A DNA stretch of 64,000 nt from assembly GCA_946894095.1 (NCBI GenBank), contig OX335645.2, forward strand, positions 17,073,001-17,137,000. Reading direction: 5' to 3'. This document shows positions 32,330-43,290 of the stretch, piece after piece; position 1 is the first letter of the stretch; every line of letters starts with the position of its first letter. A program made the translations under genes and the position numbers. Under the pieces are notes generated by a model. That model made no database searches, had not been told where the DNA came from, and saw only the letters and a list, made by a program, of their open reading frames with translations. The stretch is from Incurvaria masculella. Its lineage: Eukaryota; Arthropoda; Insecta; Lepidoptera; Incurvariidae.

Positions 32330-32460
32330 ACAAAAATGGTTAAGGAAGGAAATAGACTTAGGGTAGTAGAGCAACGTTTTTTCGGGTCGGTGATCGAACC
32401 ATGAACTCTGGCAGATAAGTCCTCGAGCCACTGAGCTACAAACCACTACACTATTACATA
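32330..32460 (-). mobile_element. tRNA-derived SINE head (family D)
   Basis: The minus strand shows GTAGCTCAGTGGCTCGAGG, an exact A-box, and GGTTCGATCACC, a near-consensus B-box, at tRNA-like spacing. The anticodon region does not fold as a tRNA arm. It has no visible relation to the body of SINE families A and B. Confidence 0.5.
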
Positions 32461-32982
32461 TGTAATTTGCTTTATTTAACCTTTCTAAAGTTGAAATCCT
32501 GAGCGCCAATAATTATCTTCCGTACCTTAAAAGTAAATATGACCGACCGTCCAAAGTAATTAATTTTCTGAGCGTTTCGGAAAAATCTTATTTAAAAAGA
32601 TCTATATTTTCTCACCGAACTTTTCTTACAATAGATTTTTATTACAAGCTCATCAAGGGACGCAAGAAATTGTATCTCCTAGCGATGATTACGAAGCCGT
32701 CAGCAAAACCTGACGAACAGTCAAACCTAATCAAAACTCTCCACAAGTTGTGAGCCGAAGTGACAGAGCTGTGAGGTGACGGGGCGGCGCAAGCTCTTAA
32801 ATTAAAAGCCGGTGTCGAGTTGCCGGTTTTATTCCGTCTTGAGTTCGCCCTGAATATTCATTAACTTCCACCTTCAACTTCAACCTCCGCCAGTGTCTAT
32901 AGAACGGTCGCGATTCGGAGAAATCCCTATCCCATCCACTATTTATCACCTGTGAGCCACTTTTCTGAACTCTAAAGCTTGT
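32461..32982. other. Unrecognised sequence
   Basis: A mild GC rise lies at 32740-32830 without CCG repeats. No gene was found. Confidence 0.35.
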
Positions 32983-33279
32983 TAGGGTTCCGTACCCAAA
33001 GGGTGAAAACGGAACCCTATTACTAAGCCTCCGCTGTCCGTCCGACCGACCGTCCGTCCGTCCGTCCGTCCGTCCGTCCGTCCGTCTGTCACAGGGCTGT
33101 ATCTCATGAACCGTAATAGATAGGCAGCTGAAATTTTAACTGAGTGTGTATTTATTTTGCCGCTATAACGACAAATAGGTAAAATAATAATAAAAAAAAT
33201 TAAAGGGGGCTCCCATACAAAAAACGTGTTTTTTTGTGTTAAATCTTGTACGATGGTACGGAACCCTTCGTGTGCGTTG
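32983..33279 (+). mobile_element. MITE family R, copy without termini, expanded (TCCG)n
   Basis: AGGGTTCCGTACCCAAAGGG through ATGGTACGGAACCCTTCG follows the interior of 23571-23883. The TCCG tract has grown to about 9 units (33047-33085). The GGCCAAGTGCGAGTC termini are absent on both sides. Confidence 0.75.
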
Positions 33280-33482
33280 TGATTTTTCCTGCTAGAAGAC
33301 CACAAGGTTAGTTAAACTTAAGGGTAAAGAACCCCGTAAAACGACCCCGAAGTTTACCCGAATTCAGAGCCCCTTGAATTTCGAAGGATGTAGGGTCTTT
33401 CGCTGTGTTATATTGTCTTTACCATGGAGAATGCTCTTCGGAGCTGCCTTACGCTGTCCCTCCTCCCCCTTTCTACTCAAAT

Positions 33483-33578
33483 GTCTGCTTTATTCAATGG
33501 TGTAAGCCTGCGGAATCGGTGATCGTAGTGATTTTTAGATAAGTGATTCGTAACTCGTAATAGAGGGTCTGAGTGGTC
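33483..33578 (+). repeat. Half copy of the foldback element at 63332
   Basis: TATTCAATGGTGTAAGCCTG, CGGAATC and CGTAATAGAGGGTCTGA follow the right arm of 63332-63598. No left arm was found; MITE family Z begins directly after. Confidence 0.6.
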
Positions 33579-33908
33579 AGTCTGAGTTCTCACCTAAATT
33601 GGCGTTTACGGCAAACCGATCGACTGGCGTTTTCTTCAAACTCCATACAAGTTTTTACTAGATATTCTGTGGTTTGACTTCTTCAAGCTGTCAAAGTCAA
33701 ACGCGGACTTCCGATTTGTATGAAAACGCGGAGTGGACGTAAACGGCAACGTCGACGTATTTACGGCAACGTTGAGTAAGCTGTCAAATCAACTCGCAAA
33801 TGTTAGTTGGCTTAACGCCCGCTGCGGGCGCTCTACAATTTCTCCATACATTTCAAAACGCCAGTCGATCGGTTTGCCGTAACGCCAATTTAGGTGACAA
33901 CTGAGACT
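33579..33908. mobile_element. MITE family Z (330 bp, 54-bp TIRs)
   Basis: The left arm (33579-33633) includes CACCTAAATTGGCGTTTACG and CGATCGACTGGCGTTTT. The right arm (33855-33908) is its inverted copy with only 2 substitutions and 1 indel. The interior contains ACGGCAACGTCGACGT. No transposase. High arm identity suggests young age or selection for folding. Confidence 0.85.
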
Positions 33909-34030
33909 ACCGGCTCTGGTGTGTTTCATCCATCCATGTTCACAATGTGAAAACCACTCTTTTGTCACCATGCGATGAAACGGAGACGCTTCGCTCTCTG
34001 TAATTTGTAACTAGATCTATAGATATAGAT

Positions 34031-34150
34031 TATATTGTTTATTCATCTTCCATGGACAGTACACTGCACTCGGATTTGTCATATTTTATCATTAGACAGT
34101 TCAGTAATTTCAGTGAAGAAGAACTGGCAAGAAATTCGGCTGGTTTTTTC
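34031..34150. repeat. Dispersed repeat, shared with 63185-63300 and 49438-49500
   Basis: TTATTCATCTTCCATGGACA, TACACTGCACTCGGATTTGT, CATATTTTATCATTAG and GAACTGGCAAGAAA recur in the same order at 63185-63300 and partly at 49438-49500. It may be the 3' end of a retroelement; the class is unknown. Confidence 0.6.
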
Positions 34151-34274
34151 AATTTCGTCTACGTTTACAAAAGTATTTGCTTGTGCTTACAAACACAGGT
34201 AAAAACACAAAATTAATATGAATTGACGATATAAGTAGTGTTTGCTTGTATTATTGACTTGTATTTAGTTACTT

Positions 34275-34514
34275 GTATTTGTATACAACTACCGTACGGA
34301 TATTAGCCCAATACACTACATTCCCGAAGGAATAAGGTGCCCTGCCAGGACCTTTACGGGTATACTGAACTGGATGTTAAAACACGGACAATTTACAACC
34401 ATAGTTTCATCCAATGCGGTGGTATCTAACTCAGAAAGACAAATAAAGTGGTGCACGACCGGGACGAGGATTTGAACCTATAAGCTCTCGCGTCTCTAGC
34501 CTTACACCGCGAGC
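34275..34514 (-). mobile_element. SINE with a third head type joined to the common body
   Basis: The minus strand begins TTCAGCTCGCGGTGTAAGGC, has a full B-box AGGTTCAAATCCTCG, then passes into a shortened form of the shared body (ACACGGACAATT, ATTAGCCCAATACA in plus orientation). This head differs from family A and from family B. Confidence 0.6.
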
Positions 34515-34619
34515 TGAACGTTACAAGGAAATAAAAAAAATGCAGATATATAAATAAACTGACTCTTCCTGTTAAAACACATAAGTTACTAGTATCATAG
34601 CTGATTAAGTAAGTTAAGG

Positions 34620-34745
34620 AATAAGGCAGCCACCGCCCGAGTAATCCGAGTGTGCTGGCTCCTTCATAAATCATGATGGGAGGCTCTCGTCACGTTCCCG
34701 CTGCTGCGCGCCGCCGCCGCCGCCGCCGAGCCGCTCTAATGGCTA
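34620..34745. promoter_or_regulatory. GC island with GAGTAATCCG ... AATCATGA module
   Basis: CGAGTAATCCG (TAATCC at 34642-34647) is followed 27 bp later (start to start) by AATCATGA (34669-34676), then a (CCG)n run and CTAAATTAAATTAATAT. The island at 53990-54125 has the same two motifs 26 bp apart. TAATCC is the preferred site of K50 homeodomains (Otd/Bicoid/Gsc class). Confidence 0.4.
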
Positions 34746-36729
34746 AATTAAATTAATATCATCACGTCCTTCCATCTTAAGTAGCCACCCTTCGTTCTGC
34801 TGAGCTTAATAAGAAATCCTGCACTAAGGACATCGGTTTGGGTACTCTATCAAATTAATGGGGACACATATACATTCGACAATAATAGTTGCTCTCTAAG
34901 TTGTAGACCTCGCGAGTCTGTCAAATATCTAATATTTTTTTACATTTTTTCTCGCTGCATTAAGTACCGAACATGACCGAACGCTTTACGTCTTGTCACA
35001 AAACAAACGTTTTTAACTCCGCAGTTTTGAAAATGTTTTGAAAATCGAAAAAAAAATCAACAAAATTATCGAATCTGCTCACACAAATTCTAACTTTGCT
35101 AACTTCTCATGAACTTAGCAACGCACTCATTGCTCATCAAAACGCGAATAGGTGGAATATGTTTAGCTAATTTGTTACCAATTAGATACGGTCATTTTTT
35201 TAAAATACTAATTGACTAACCCCTGATTTCACCACCTCCAGTTACCTGAAATCCGATAGTTAACTTTCGTTTACATAGCATATTTACACTGTGTAACCGA
35301 AAGATAACTTTGGGATATTTGCAGCGGGAGGTGATGAAAACGGCCATAATGTGATCAGACAAAAAGTAAGAAGATACGCAAGTAACGTACACAACAACAA
35401 ACACATATAATTGTATGTATAGATAGAAAACAGTATTACCATTTAATAATCACCACTTAGATGTGAACATTTTATCAAATAAATTTACATTCATTCTACT
35501 TTAAATAAAACATTGTATCCAGTATAAAATAAAGGTCTATCTAAACATTCTCACAGGGGCATCAATGCAAGTCGAGTTCCGACATCCCTCTACAAAGCTG
35601 AAAAGTATGTTGTATTTCACTCGATGAATGTCAACACGGTGTGTTTACCGGCCGACTACGCTCGTGCGGAAATCAAGCCGATTAGTTGATTGGATTAATT
35701 TCTAATTGATTAACTGACAAACAAACCTTCCACGATCTATCAAACTCCGCACACGCAGCTTTGTCAACAATTTCCTAGAGTGAAGCCGATGTTATCGACC
35801 TTTTAGGGTAATAGGTATTTAGTGATGAGCTCGATGGATATTTTAATAACAATAACGGTTATGTGAAAACACTTGCAATGTTAAACAAAATGTATATTAA
35901 AATATCCTATCCTCAATCCACATCTCACTGATAATTCATTTGTAATTTTCACTGATTGTGCATCTTGTTAAAATATTTAAATGTTAAACCAAACTAATAA
36001 CAGCGAACAGGCTCGTTCATGCTCGCTGCTAAATAATTTGACATCGATATCGCGCATCGGGTATTGATGTTATTTTAAAAATAATCTGAACTTTTCGATC
36101 TCAACGTGAGACAAGTTGAAAACATGTAGGCTTAGCTTTTCATAAACATGTACAAGAAACCTTTTATTTTTTATTTTATTCACATAAACTTTTTAAACAG
36201 TTTAGTCTCACGGATTTTTTCAACACGCGCATTAGACAAAACTGCAAAAGTGTGTGAAACATTGGATATTTTTATTTTTAGTTAGTTAGGAAGGTTTACC
36301 AAAGTTTTAATATTAAGTCGTTTTTCCCGCTCTTTTTTATTCAATCGATATAAAACAATGTTCAAAGTAACAGTGCAATTAGTATTCCAATAATAAATTT
36401 TAGTTAAGGCTATGCATGCATTAGGTACATGGGTTTTTCCAATTTTCCAAAGATAGCTAAGTGAATTTCGATTTGTCCTTTATATGTAATTATTCTGAAA
36501 TTTAACAGGGTAAAGGCAATAGTCAATAATTGCCCCAAACGAAAAGTCAACCGGAATTTTGACTCGATTTGTTGGATTCCAAATGCATAGCTCTAACCAT
36601 TATATCATAAAACTGAAGGAACGACAAAAGTTAATATTAAAATAAAACAATGTTTTAGTACCCTGTTTAAATGCAGTTTCTCGTTTTAAGCAAGTAAGTC
36701 GGTGTGTTCTATAAAAATGATATATTATG
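34746..36729. other. AT-rich sequence; only MITE W copy 2 recognised
   Basis: Apart from 35218-35347 I see no gene, tRNA or repeat family in this 2-kb stretch. Confidence 0.4.
35218..35347. mobile_element. MITE family W, copy 2
   Basis: TTTCACCACCTCCAGTTACC and GGGAGGTGATGAAAACGGCC form the inverted ends. The centre CCGAAAGATAACTTTGGGA matches copy 1. Confidence 0.7.
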
Positions 36730-37150
36730 TATTTTTTTTTGTTATGCGACCTGACATGGATGTCTAATACCACACAACTACCGTTATGACATTAGCCCAA
36801 TACACCACATTCCCGAAATAATTAGGTGACATGCCAGGACCTTCCCTTTATGAGCACGGCTACATTGAACTGGATGGAAAACACGGACAATTTTTCATTG
36901 CCGCTTCGACCATATTTTCATCCAATGCGATGATACCAATCCGGGCGGGCTTAAACCCTACCACCTAGTAGGGGAAGGGGACCTACAGTTTTATATGGAT
37001 TCCGAACCATGGAGCAGCTCGCATTCGTGACAAATGCACTTATCGAACTCGGAAAGAGAAAGACAGTGGTGCATGTCGGTATTGAACCCAGGCCTCTGGT
37101 ACGCCAGGTCAGTCCCCGCGCCACAAGGCTACGAGCTGCTCCGAGCCGCT
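36730..37150 (-). mobile_element. SINE family A, nearly complete
   Basis: From the T-rich tail side: TGCGACCTGACATGGATGTC, CATGCCAGGACCTTCCC and GCTTAAACCCTACCACC. The tRNA-like head is reversed (GTCAGTCCCCGCGCCAC, AAGGCTACGAGC) at 37105-37140. Very similar to the copy at 6361-6779. Confidence 0.8.
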
Positions 37151-37191
37151 CCGATGTATTTATAATGACCTTAAACCTATAGTTATGTATA

Positions 37192-37308
37192 CTGCTCTAC
37201 TAATACAAATTTAGATAATCATGATTACTCCGTATTTATTGGTTTCCGGTACTTCTAGCTGGAAATATCGGAGTAATAGCGATGATCAAATGTTTAGAAG
37301 TAAGGCAC
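37192..37308. mobile_element. MITE family V, copy 1
   Basis: Left CTACTAATACAAATTTAGAT and right TGTTTAGAAGTAAGGCAC are diverged inverted ends. The core CCGGTACTTCTAGCTGGAAA and GAGTAATAGCGATG match the copy at 42482-42600. Confidence 0.65.
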
Positions 37309-37424
37309 ATTAAGAAATTGATTTTTAAATTCTCCTTCATTTTCATCTTGTACTTACTTGCTTCACAGTCGATTCAACGTACACTACATCCTTAAGTCAT
37401 CTTATTTGATGGTGGTAAATAAGT

Positions 37425-37767
37425 TAATTTATGTAACTTCAATTGGATGCTAATACCAACCCGACTGTCATTATATTAGCACTAGTAGATTAACACATCA
37501 TTCCCAATATTGCTCGGATGCATTGCACTCTATGGACAAGGCGGACAATTTTCGTTCGTTCATTTGATGCGATGGTACCAACCCGGGTGGCATTAAACCT
37601 ACCACCTAGTAAGTAAAGAAGGGGACCTACAGTACGACCTTTACGTGGAATCAAAACCACCGCCAGGCTCGACGGTCGAAAACGGTCACGCATCTAGAAC
37701 CGTTTAGAGTTGCTTCATCCAGCTTATCGAACCGCAAGGCGTCGCGCCAGTGGACCACCGAGGCTAA
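37425..37767 (-). mobile_element. SINE family B (tRNA/5S-like head)
   Basis: The minus strand head reads GGTGGTCCACTGGCGCGACG, later GGTTCTAGATGCGTGACC. The common body follows (GATTCCACGTAAAGGTCG, GGTTGGTACCATCGCATC in minus orientation). The tail is eroded near 37425. Confidence 0.7.
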
Positions 37768-37891
37768 TTTACAGCTAGCATTTACTCTTATGTAGTTTAT
37801 ATTAGACGCAAATAAATAAACTTACTTGATCCATGAATGAACCAAGGAACAGCTAAAGCTAGCTAATTAAAATTCCTCCATCTTAAAACTC

Positions 37892-37963
37892 AGGTTCCAC
37901 CGAGATTTGAACTCGGATCGCTGGATTCAAAGTCCAGAGTGCTAACCATTACACCATGGAACC
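37892..37963 (-). tRNA. tRNA-Gln-TTG: tRNA-Gln (UUG)
   Basis: The minus strand gives a full 72-nt cloverleaf. The acceptor GGTTCCA pairs with TGGAACC. The anticodon stem CTGGA/TCCAG holds loop CTTTGAA with anticodon TTG. The T arm is CCGAG-TTCAAAT-CTCGG. There are no mismatches and no intron. TTTT follows 4 nt downstream, a Pol III terminator. Identical over all 72 bases to the copy at 40264-40335. Confidence 0.95.
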
Positions 37964-39964
37964 ATATGAGAATCATCCAAATAATAACTACAATTACAAA
38001 CGATGTTCGAATCGCGCGGTTTGGTTTACTCAAGTGAAAATATTGAAATACTGATAACGAAGTGATTGTCTTCTTTTTGTATGATTACTAAATTTTGTAA
38101 TAAAAATTCGCGTTTCAATTACACTTGTGATTAAATTAAATCTAAATCAATTGGTGCCTGGTTATGAACTTCTGAATGCTAGCGGTTGTAATCGACTTGC
38201 GTCTTCATTTGAAACCCCACGTAACAGTATGCTCATCATAAGGTTGTTATCATAGGCTGTTTTCACATACATGATTATCGCATAAAAACGCATTCTTTAT
38301 ATTACTAGCACATCATCAGCCCCAACATGAAGCCGGAGACACTTGCAACGGTCCTGCCGATCCTGCAGGAGCCAACACATTCAAGCGTTTATTTGATTAA
38401 GGGTGGGGCTCGCGGAACAAATGCGTACAGAAATACATTGTTAGATTTCGCAATAAAGCGGGTCCGGTGCGGATGTCCCCGGGGGCACCGGGGGGCAGGC
38501 CGGCCGGGGGCAAGGGGGGGGGGGCGACTGCCGCTGACCGCCCCGACGCTAAACGCCTGTTATCACGCACTCACCGCGCGCCCGTTCTTATTCCGGCGGG
38601 GTTGCACTCTGCACTATTACTTATTATGTGACTCTTCGCGCATTTAATACGATTCGCGCGCTAGTAAGAGTTTCAGGATCATATGGCTACGAGTAAAAAG
38701 CCCCTATGATTTATATGGCTGATGAAAATCTTAATTTTAAGTCGTAATCTTAATATCAGACTTTTGCCGTTCACTATTGTAAGTATCTAACGCCGCCGCA
38801 ACATTTACCAGACGCAGATAATTTACAATCAACGCTATGACGCTATCCACGACGCTATCAAACAATTATACATCATCGTACTGTATGCGTTTTAGTCTAC
38901 AGATGCGGCTGTCCAACAAGCCGCCGGAAAGACATTCATGGACTTTTCGCAAACTTCAGAAATTGACGCAATACCAAATGATTTTCTACAAACTGACCAA
39001 TCCGGATGCGACGCTGCCCTGCTTGACGCAAAGTGGTGTAAGCGTCGGAATACGCACGCTCGAGCTGTCACCTGTCACTCGTGAATACATACCATTAGTT
39101 GTGCATTTATCTGGTACCGCACTTAATCACATTATAGGGTCATTGTACGTAACGAGGTAACTTTGTGAGCCATTTCAGCCCGGGACAGAAGTCAAGTTTT
39201 TTTCATAGACTTCTGAGAGCGATTCTAGTTAGGGCTAGTAGAAGGGCACGGAGGTCGCCCTTCTACTTCCATTCTACTTCCTACATTATAGCTGCATCTG
39301 GTAACTTTAGGATAAGGAGATTTTAATTTTTCTGGTTGAATGCACCCAGGGTGAAGACAATTAATCTAATTCCCTTCTTGGGTAAATCCATTGGTGTAAA
39401 ATGCGTAGGAACCATAAACCAGCAAGGGAATATTTAAAATACAAATGCAGGATTGTACTTTTTTACAAGAAGGCGGCGGCGTTGCGAATCCACACTAAGC
39501 TAATAGCTATGAATCAGCGTAAACGTATAATTCATTCAAATTGCCTTAATTTTATTTTGACAGTACTAAACATACCTTATTTCATCCCTGGCCGCTATAA
39601 GTCGCAAGAAATATATAATTCAACAGCGGAGCTTGTGCGTCCGGGACGCAATCAGTATTGTGAATAATAAATGCGCCCGCTCTGCCCTCTGTCCAGAGGT
39701 CCATCGACGTGGCGGTCAGAGCGCTCCGATGATTGCACGCTGACACGAGATTTGAGTCCTCGCCGCTGCCGCCCGTACAGCGAGATTTGCGCGCTCAAAA
39801 GATTCCCGCGTAACATGAGAACGTCGAAGCATATTACTATAATGCGATCACGATTGCCTGTAAGAGCACCCCGAGGGCTGGGGTGAATCTACTGCTAATA
39901 ATGTGCGATGCTCTAGGTCGGTGTATTGTTACATCCAGCCGCTCGTGACCTCTAAACTTCTAGG
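37964..39964. other. No gene recognised; GC islands at 38455-38640 and 39670-39890
   Basis: The first island has CCCCGGGGGCACCGGGGG and GGGGGGGGGGCGAC, with G-quadruplex potential. The second is a milder CpG-rich patch. A 10-bp hairpin (GTAGAAGGGC, 39238-39247, with GCCCTTCTAC, 39257-39266) is also present. Open frames of about 100 codons (38327, 38837) match nothing I know. Confidence 0.35.
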
Positions 39965-40120
39965 GGTGAGATAAATAGTCGCAACTCAAACTAATTCTAA
40001 TGAAAAGTAGTGCTTTTTAACGTCATTTTGCATTGCTTTGATAGATTTCGTCTATACAAAATGTGTCAAAGTGACGTCACAAAGTACTACTTACCTCTAT
40101 TATTACTATTTATCTCAAGC
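39965..40120. mobile_element. Probable MITE (family X)
   Basis: TGAGATAAATAGT on the left and ACTATTTATCTCA on the right are perfect 13-bp inverted ends about 150 bp apart. AAGTAGTGCTTTT and AAAGTACTACTT are further imperfect arms inside. Single copy in the window. Confidence 0.5.
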
Positions 40121-40263
40121 CTCGGTTTTTGTCACGACTTTTTATCTCAGCCTTCGAGTTACTTTGACGGTAATACATGAGAACACATAGTTGCAGCACC
40201 GTTATATTGTAAGCACATTGGTGGTGCTTGGAGCTAATTTGTTATGAAGTTAAATTAAATTGC

Positions 40264-40335
40264 AGGTTCCACCGAGATTTGAACTCGGATCGCTGGATTC
40301 AAAGTCCAGAGTGCTAACCATTACACCATGGAACC
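40264..40335 (-). tRNA. tRNA-Gln-TTG: tRNA-Gln (UUG), second identical copy
   Basis: All 72 bases equal the copy at 37892-37963, with the same fold and anticodon. Unlike that copy, no TTTT is seen in the roughly 60 nt downstream on the minus strand, so transcription termination here may be weak or distal. Flanks differ between the copies, so the duplicated unit is little more than the tRNA. Confidence 0.93.
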
Positions 40336-40496
40336 GCTTTAATATTATTGCAAATTTTAACTGTACATGTTTTCAATGAAAATGACCTCGTAATTGCAAG
40401 CTGTTCAAATAAAAAAAACAAGAAAGCTGGTAACATTGCGTAGGTTAGGTTAGGTACATTATAATGTACTTGAACATCAACATTAACAGATCGAAC

Positions 40497-40602
40497 GGTT
40501 CCATAGTGTAATAATGGTCATAACATCAAGCGGTTCAATGGTGTATAGTTAGCAATCTGGACTTTGAATCCAGCGATCCGAGATTAAATTTCGTTGTTAC
40601 CT
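40497..40602 (+). pseudogene. Decayed tRNA-Gln: a 5' half followed by a full-length relic
   Basis: GGTTCCATAGTGTAATAATG (from 40497) is the 5' half of tRNA-Gln with an insertion. From 40532 GGTTCAATGGTGTATAGTTA continues through an intact CTGGACTTTGAATCCAG anticodon arm. It then loses T-arm pairing (CCGAGATTAAATTTCG) and acceptor pairing (ends GTTACCT). It runs opposite to the intact genes, 160 bp away. Confidence 0.8.
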
Positions 40603-42004
40603 GATTTTTTAACAACTTTCGATATTATTCTCTGGAAACTATTATTTTTACACGATTTAATGAAAAAAAATCATACGGTGTCAGTGTACTCAACGGTTGA
40701 CTATTGTCAAGGCTCACATAATGAGTGGCGAGCCCATTACTGTATCATCTAGCTATTGCTTAACAAAACCGAAATGGTGGGTTTTCGCACGATGTTTTCC
40801 TTCTCCGCAAAGCATTCGTTTTACATACGTAATAAGGTTTTCCATTCCTTAAACCGGTGTTGGGGGAAGTTACGTTAGCTTACGTCACCGACTTCGGTCA
40901 TCTCCATGGAGTTAACTCCTACACTTATGTATCTTTCAAGATCACCTTGCTCGATACAATTCAAAATACGGGTCGTGTACGTGAATATAAGTGTCCGCCC
41001 AGTCCAAGATTGAAGATACAGCTTTCCATATTTTCTTTTGAAGAAAGACATAGTACATTTTGTTTGTTACCGGACATGTTAAGCTTAAACATAGTATTAT
41101 TACAGCGACATGCATTAAAAAAGATTGAATACTTATTTAAAAAAAGGGCATGAAATATTCTTTTATCGTCAATTGTCTTGGCGACGATATGCATTGCTGT
41201 TCCTACACACTTAGCTACTCAGATGATCACGTCATCCAACAATGTATTTTCTAATCGAAATCTTGATAAGACGAGATTGTTTATTCTCAGTATTTCAGTT
41301 TTTACACTTGCAGCAATTTAACTATATGCTAATCTGGTATAATAAGTTATTTCTGTTGATACAGAAATAAAATACACATACACTTAATTACATTAATACA
41401 CTTGTCCATATCCACCTAAAACTATCAAACTATTATCATGGTGTTCTGGGTACCAACTGACGGACATGAAACATTTTCACAGCAGTCAAACGAACTGAAA
41501 AAACTCTATTAACATAACGAACAAAACTTATCTATTGTACATATATTTCGAAAAAAAGATTCGAGGGAAAGAAAGCTGCAAGACTTATTTCGAAACCTGG
41601 TCCACAATTTTGATTTTTTAATAATGTACAGAATTCAAATAATATTAGTGTATTTATTTATCATTTCATGTTGCGGATGAATACCAAGTCTTTCAAAGGG
41701 CGTTCAAATCGTTTTCATGTAGACGAATCAAACATCGGAAAATACCTTAAAAAGCAATATTCTAATAAGTTCTTTGACTTATCACGCATGAACACAACAC
41801 AGAGCTCCTGAACGTACTGAAATGTATCATTTTTTTCCTTAAAAAAAAGACGCAATGCAAGAGTTCAAAAGAAAATAATCATGAAACTCGCGAAGACGAA
41901 AACAATTCAGCTTCGAGAGAGCAAAAGCTTAACGAAATTTACATAAAGATCGCTTTCGAAGGAGTTGCCAAAGTGTAGTCGACATACGGGGGCTGACAGC
42001 GACG
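40603..42004. other. AT-rich sequence, no gene recognised
   Basis: A 98-codon frame at 40857-41153 (+) and a 77-codon antisense frame show no known motif. The remainder is background. Confidence 0.35.
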
Positions 42005-42075
42005 AATTGAGTTAGGCGCCTCGGGAGCGAGGGCGGGGGGGGGGGGCGGGGCACGGGAGGGGCGAGGGGGAGTTC
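42005..42075 (+). other. G-rich tract with strong G-quadruplex potential
   Basis: Runs GGGCGGGGGG..., GCGGGG, CGGGAGGGG and GAGGGGG follow each other at 1-4 nt spacing between 42031 and 42070, within a purine-rich context. Short flanking GC enrichment continues to about 42170. Confidence 0.7.
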
Positions 42076-42370
42076 GGAAAGAAGAACACTTTAAAATTGT
42101 TGTTAAGTGGAGAGAGACGTCACCGAATCCGTTTACTAAGTTTCGAAACAGATCCGTGCCGAGGGACGTGGCTGCGTCGATAGAGAATGCATTCGCTTTC
42201 TGCACCTGACCTTATTTATTACATCTTACATCAAATATCGTTTTCTTATTTTATTTATTTTAAGGGGAGGAAACCAACATATTGAAACCTGTGAAACATA
42301 CAAAAATGTGTTTTTTCTAATATAATGTCGATTTACATTAGTGGAGTAACACATTAGTTCATTCAGTCAT

Positions 42371-42403
42371 ATTCTCAGCTATAACACTGTGATAGCTGAG
42401 AAT
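42371..42403. repeat. Perfect 12-bp hairpin
   Basis: ATTCTCAGCTAT (42371-42382) pairs exactly with ATAGCTGAGAAT (42392-42403) around a 9-nt loop. Confidence 0.7.
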
Positions 42404-42481
42404 AAATGTGTTTGGTGGTGCTTAGTGTTCGCCTATTAAGTATCGTACCTACTATTGCGTACCTGCACACATAGACTTTAT

Positions 42482-42600
42482 CTGCCTTATTAATAAACAT
42501 TCAAACCATCGCTATTGCTCCGGTATTTCTGGCTAGAAGTACCGGCCAGCGAGAAATACGGGAGTAATAGCGATGGTATAAATCTTTATTAGTAAGGCAC
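42482..42600. mobile_element. MITE family V, copy 2 (119 bp, nearly a full palindrome)
   Basis: The arms CTGCCTTATTAATAAACATT...CCATCGCTATTGCTCC and their inverted partner ending GTAAGGCAC pair along about 50 bp. The centre is GGCTAGAAGTACCGGCC. The better-preserved of two copies. Confidence 0.8.
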
Positions 42601-42929
42601 TATTTATTTACATCAGGACATGCTCAGGTTTCACGATACTTTTAAATAAAGTAATTATTTTTACAGTTTCCTTCCTAAATTAATATGTCCTTGCTTCACG
42701 GTCGATTATGCATACATTCGTCAAGATGGATTGTTTTGTTTTATTAATTTAACTTTGTAATTTGTTAGATTTTTTAATAAGTTTTTATAAAGCTCTTCCT
42801 TATTTTGCTTTGATCTTACAAAGGCACACAAAAAACAGAAACATTTTATTTTTTTCAGTTTTTAAATTACATTACGTTACTGTCGTAAATAAAAGAGCAT
42901 GAAAATAGAGCACACTGTTCTCGCTCTAT

Positions 42930-43290
42930 ACGATTGCGGCGGCGACGGCGAGCGCGGCGACGCACGCACGGCGCCACCCCACCATCACGTCTTACGAGAA
43001 TTCCTCCGCCGAGTGAGTTATATCAATTTAATCGGGAGTCCAATTGAAATTCAAACGGTGGGAGCGCGACGAATCAATTACGTACCCGATCCGCACCGCA
43101 TTCAAATATCCGCCCAGCGTGTCCCGCCCTCCGCCGCCGTCGCCGCCCGCCCTGCCGCTTGTTGCCTCTGATAAAATTGTTATTGAAGAATGTGAACCGG
43201 TGTGTGATAAAATGCTGGCGCGATATTGTAGTAGAATAACACGCGCGGTAGAGACGGTAGGCGATCAAAGTACGCATAGGGAATATTATG
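42930..43290. promoter_or_regulatory. GC islands around CAATT-rich sequence
   Basis: A GGCGGCGACGGCGAGCGCGG block (42938) and a CCCTCCGCCGCCGTCGCCGC block (43127) flank TATCAATTTAATCGGGAGTC and CCAATTGAAATTC. The layout (CCG block, homeodomain-like AT words, CCG block) repeats that at 3830 and 20875. Confidence 0.35.
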
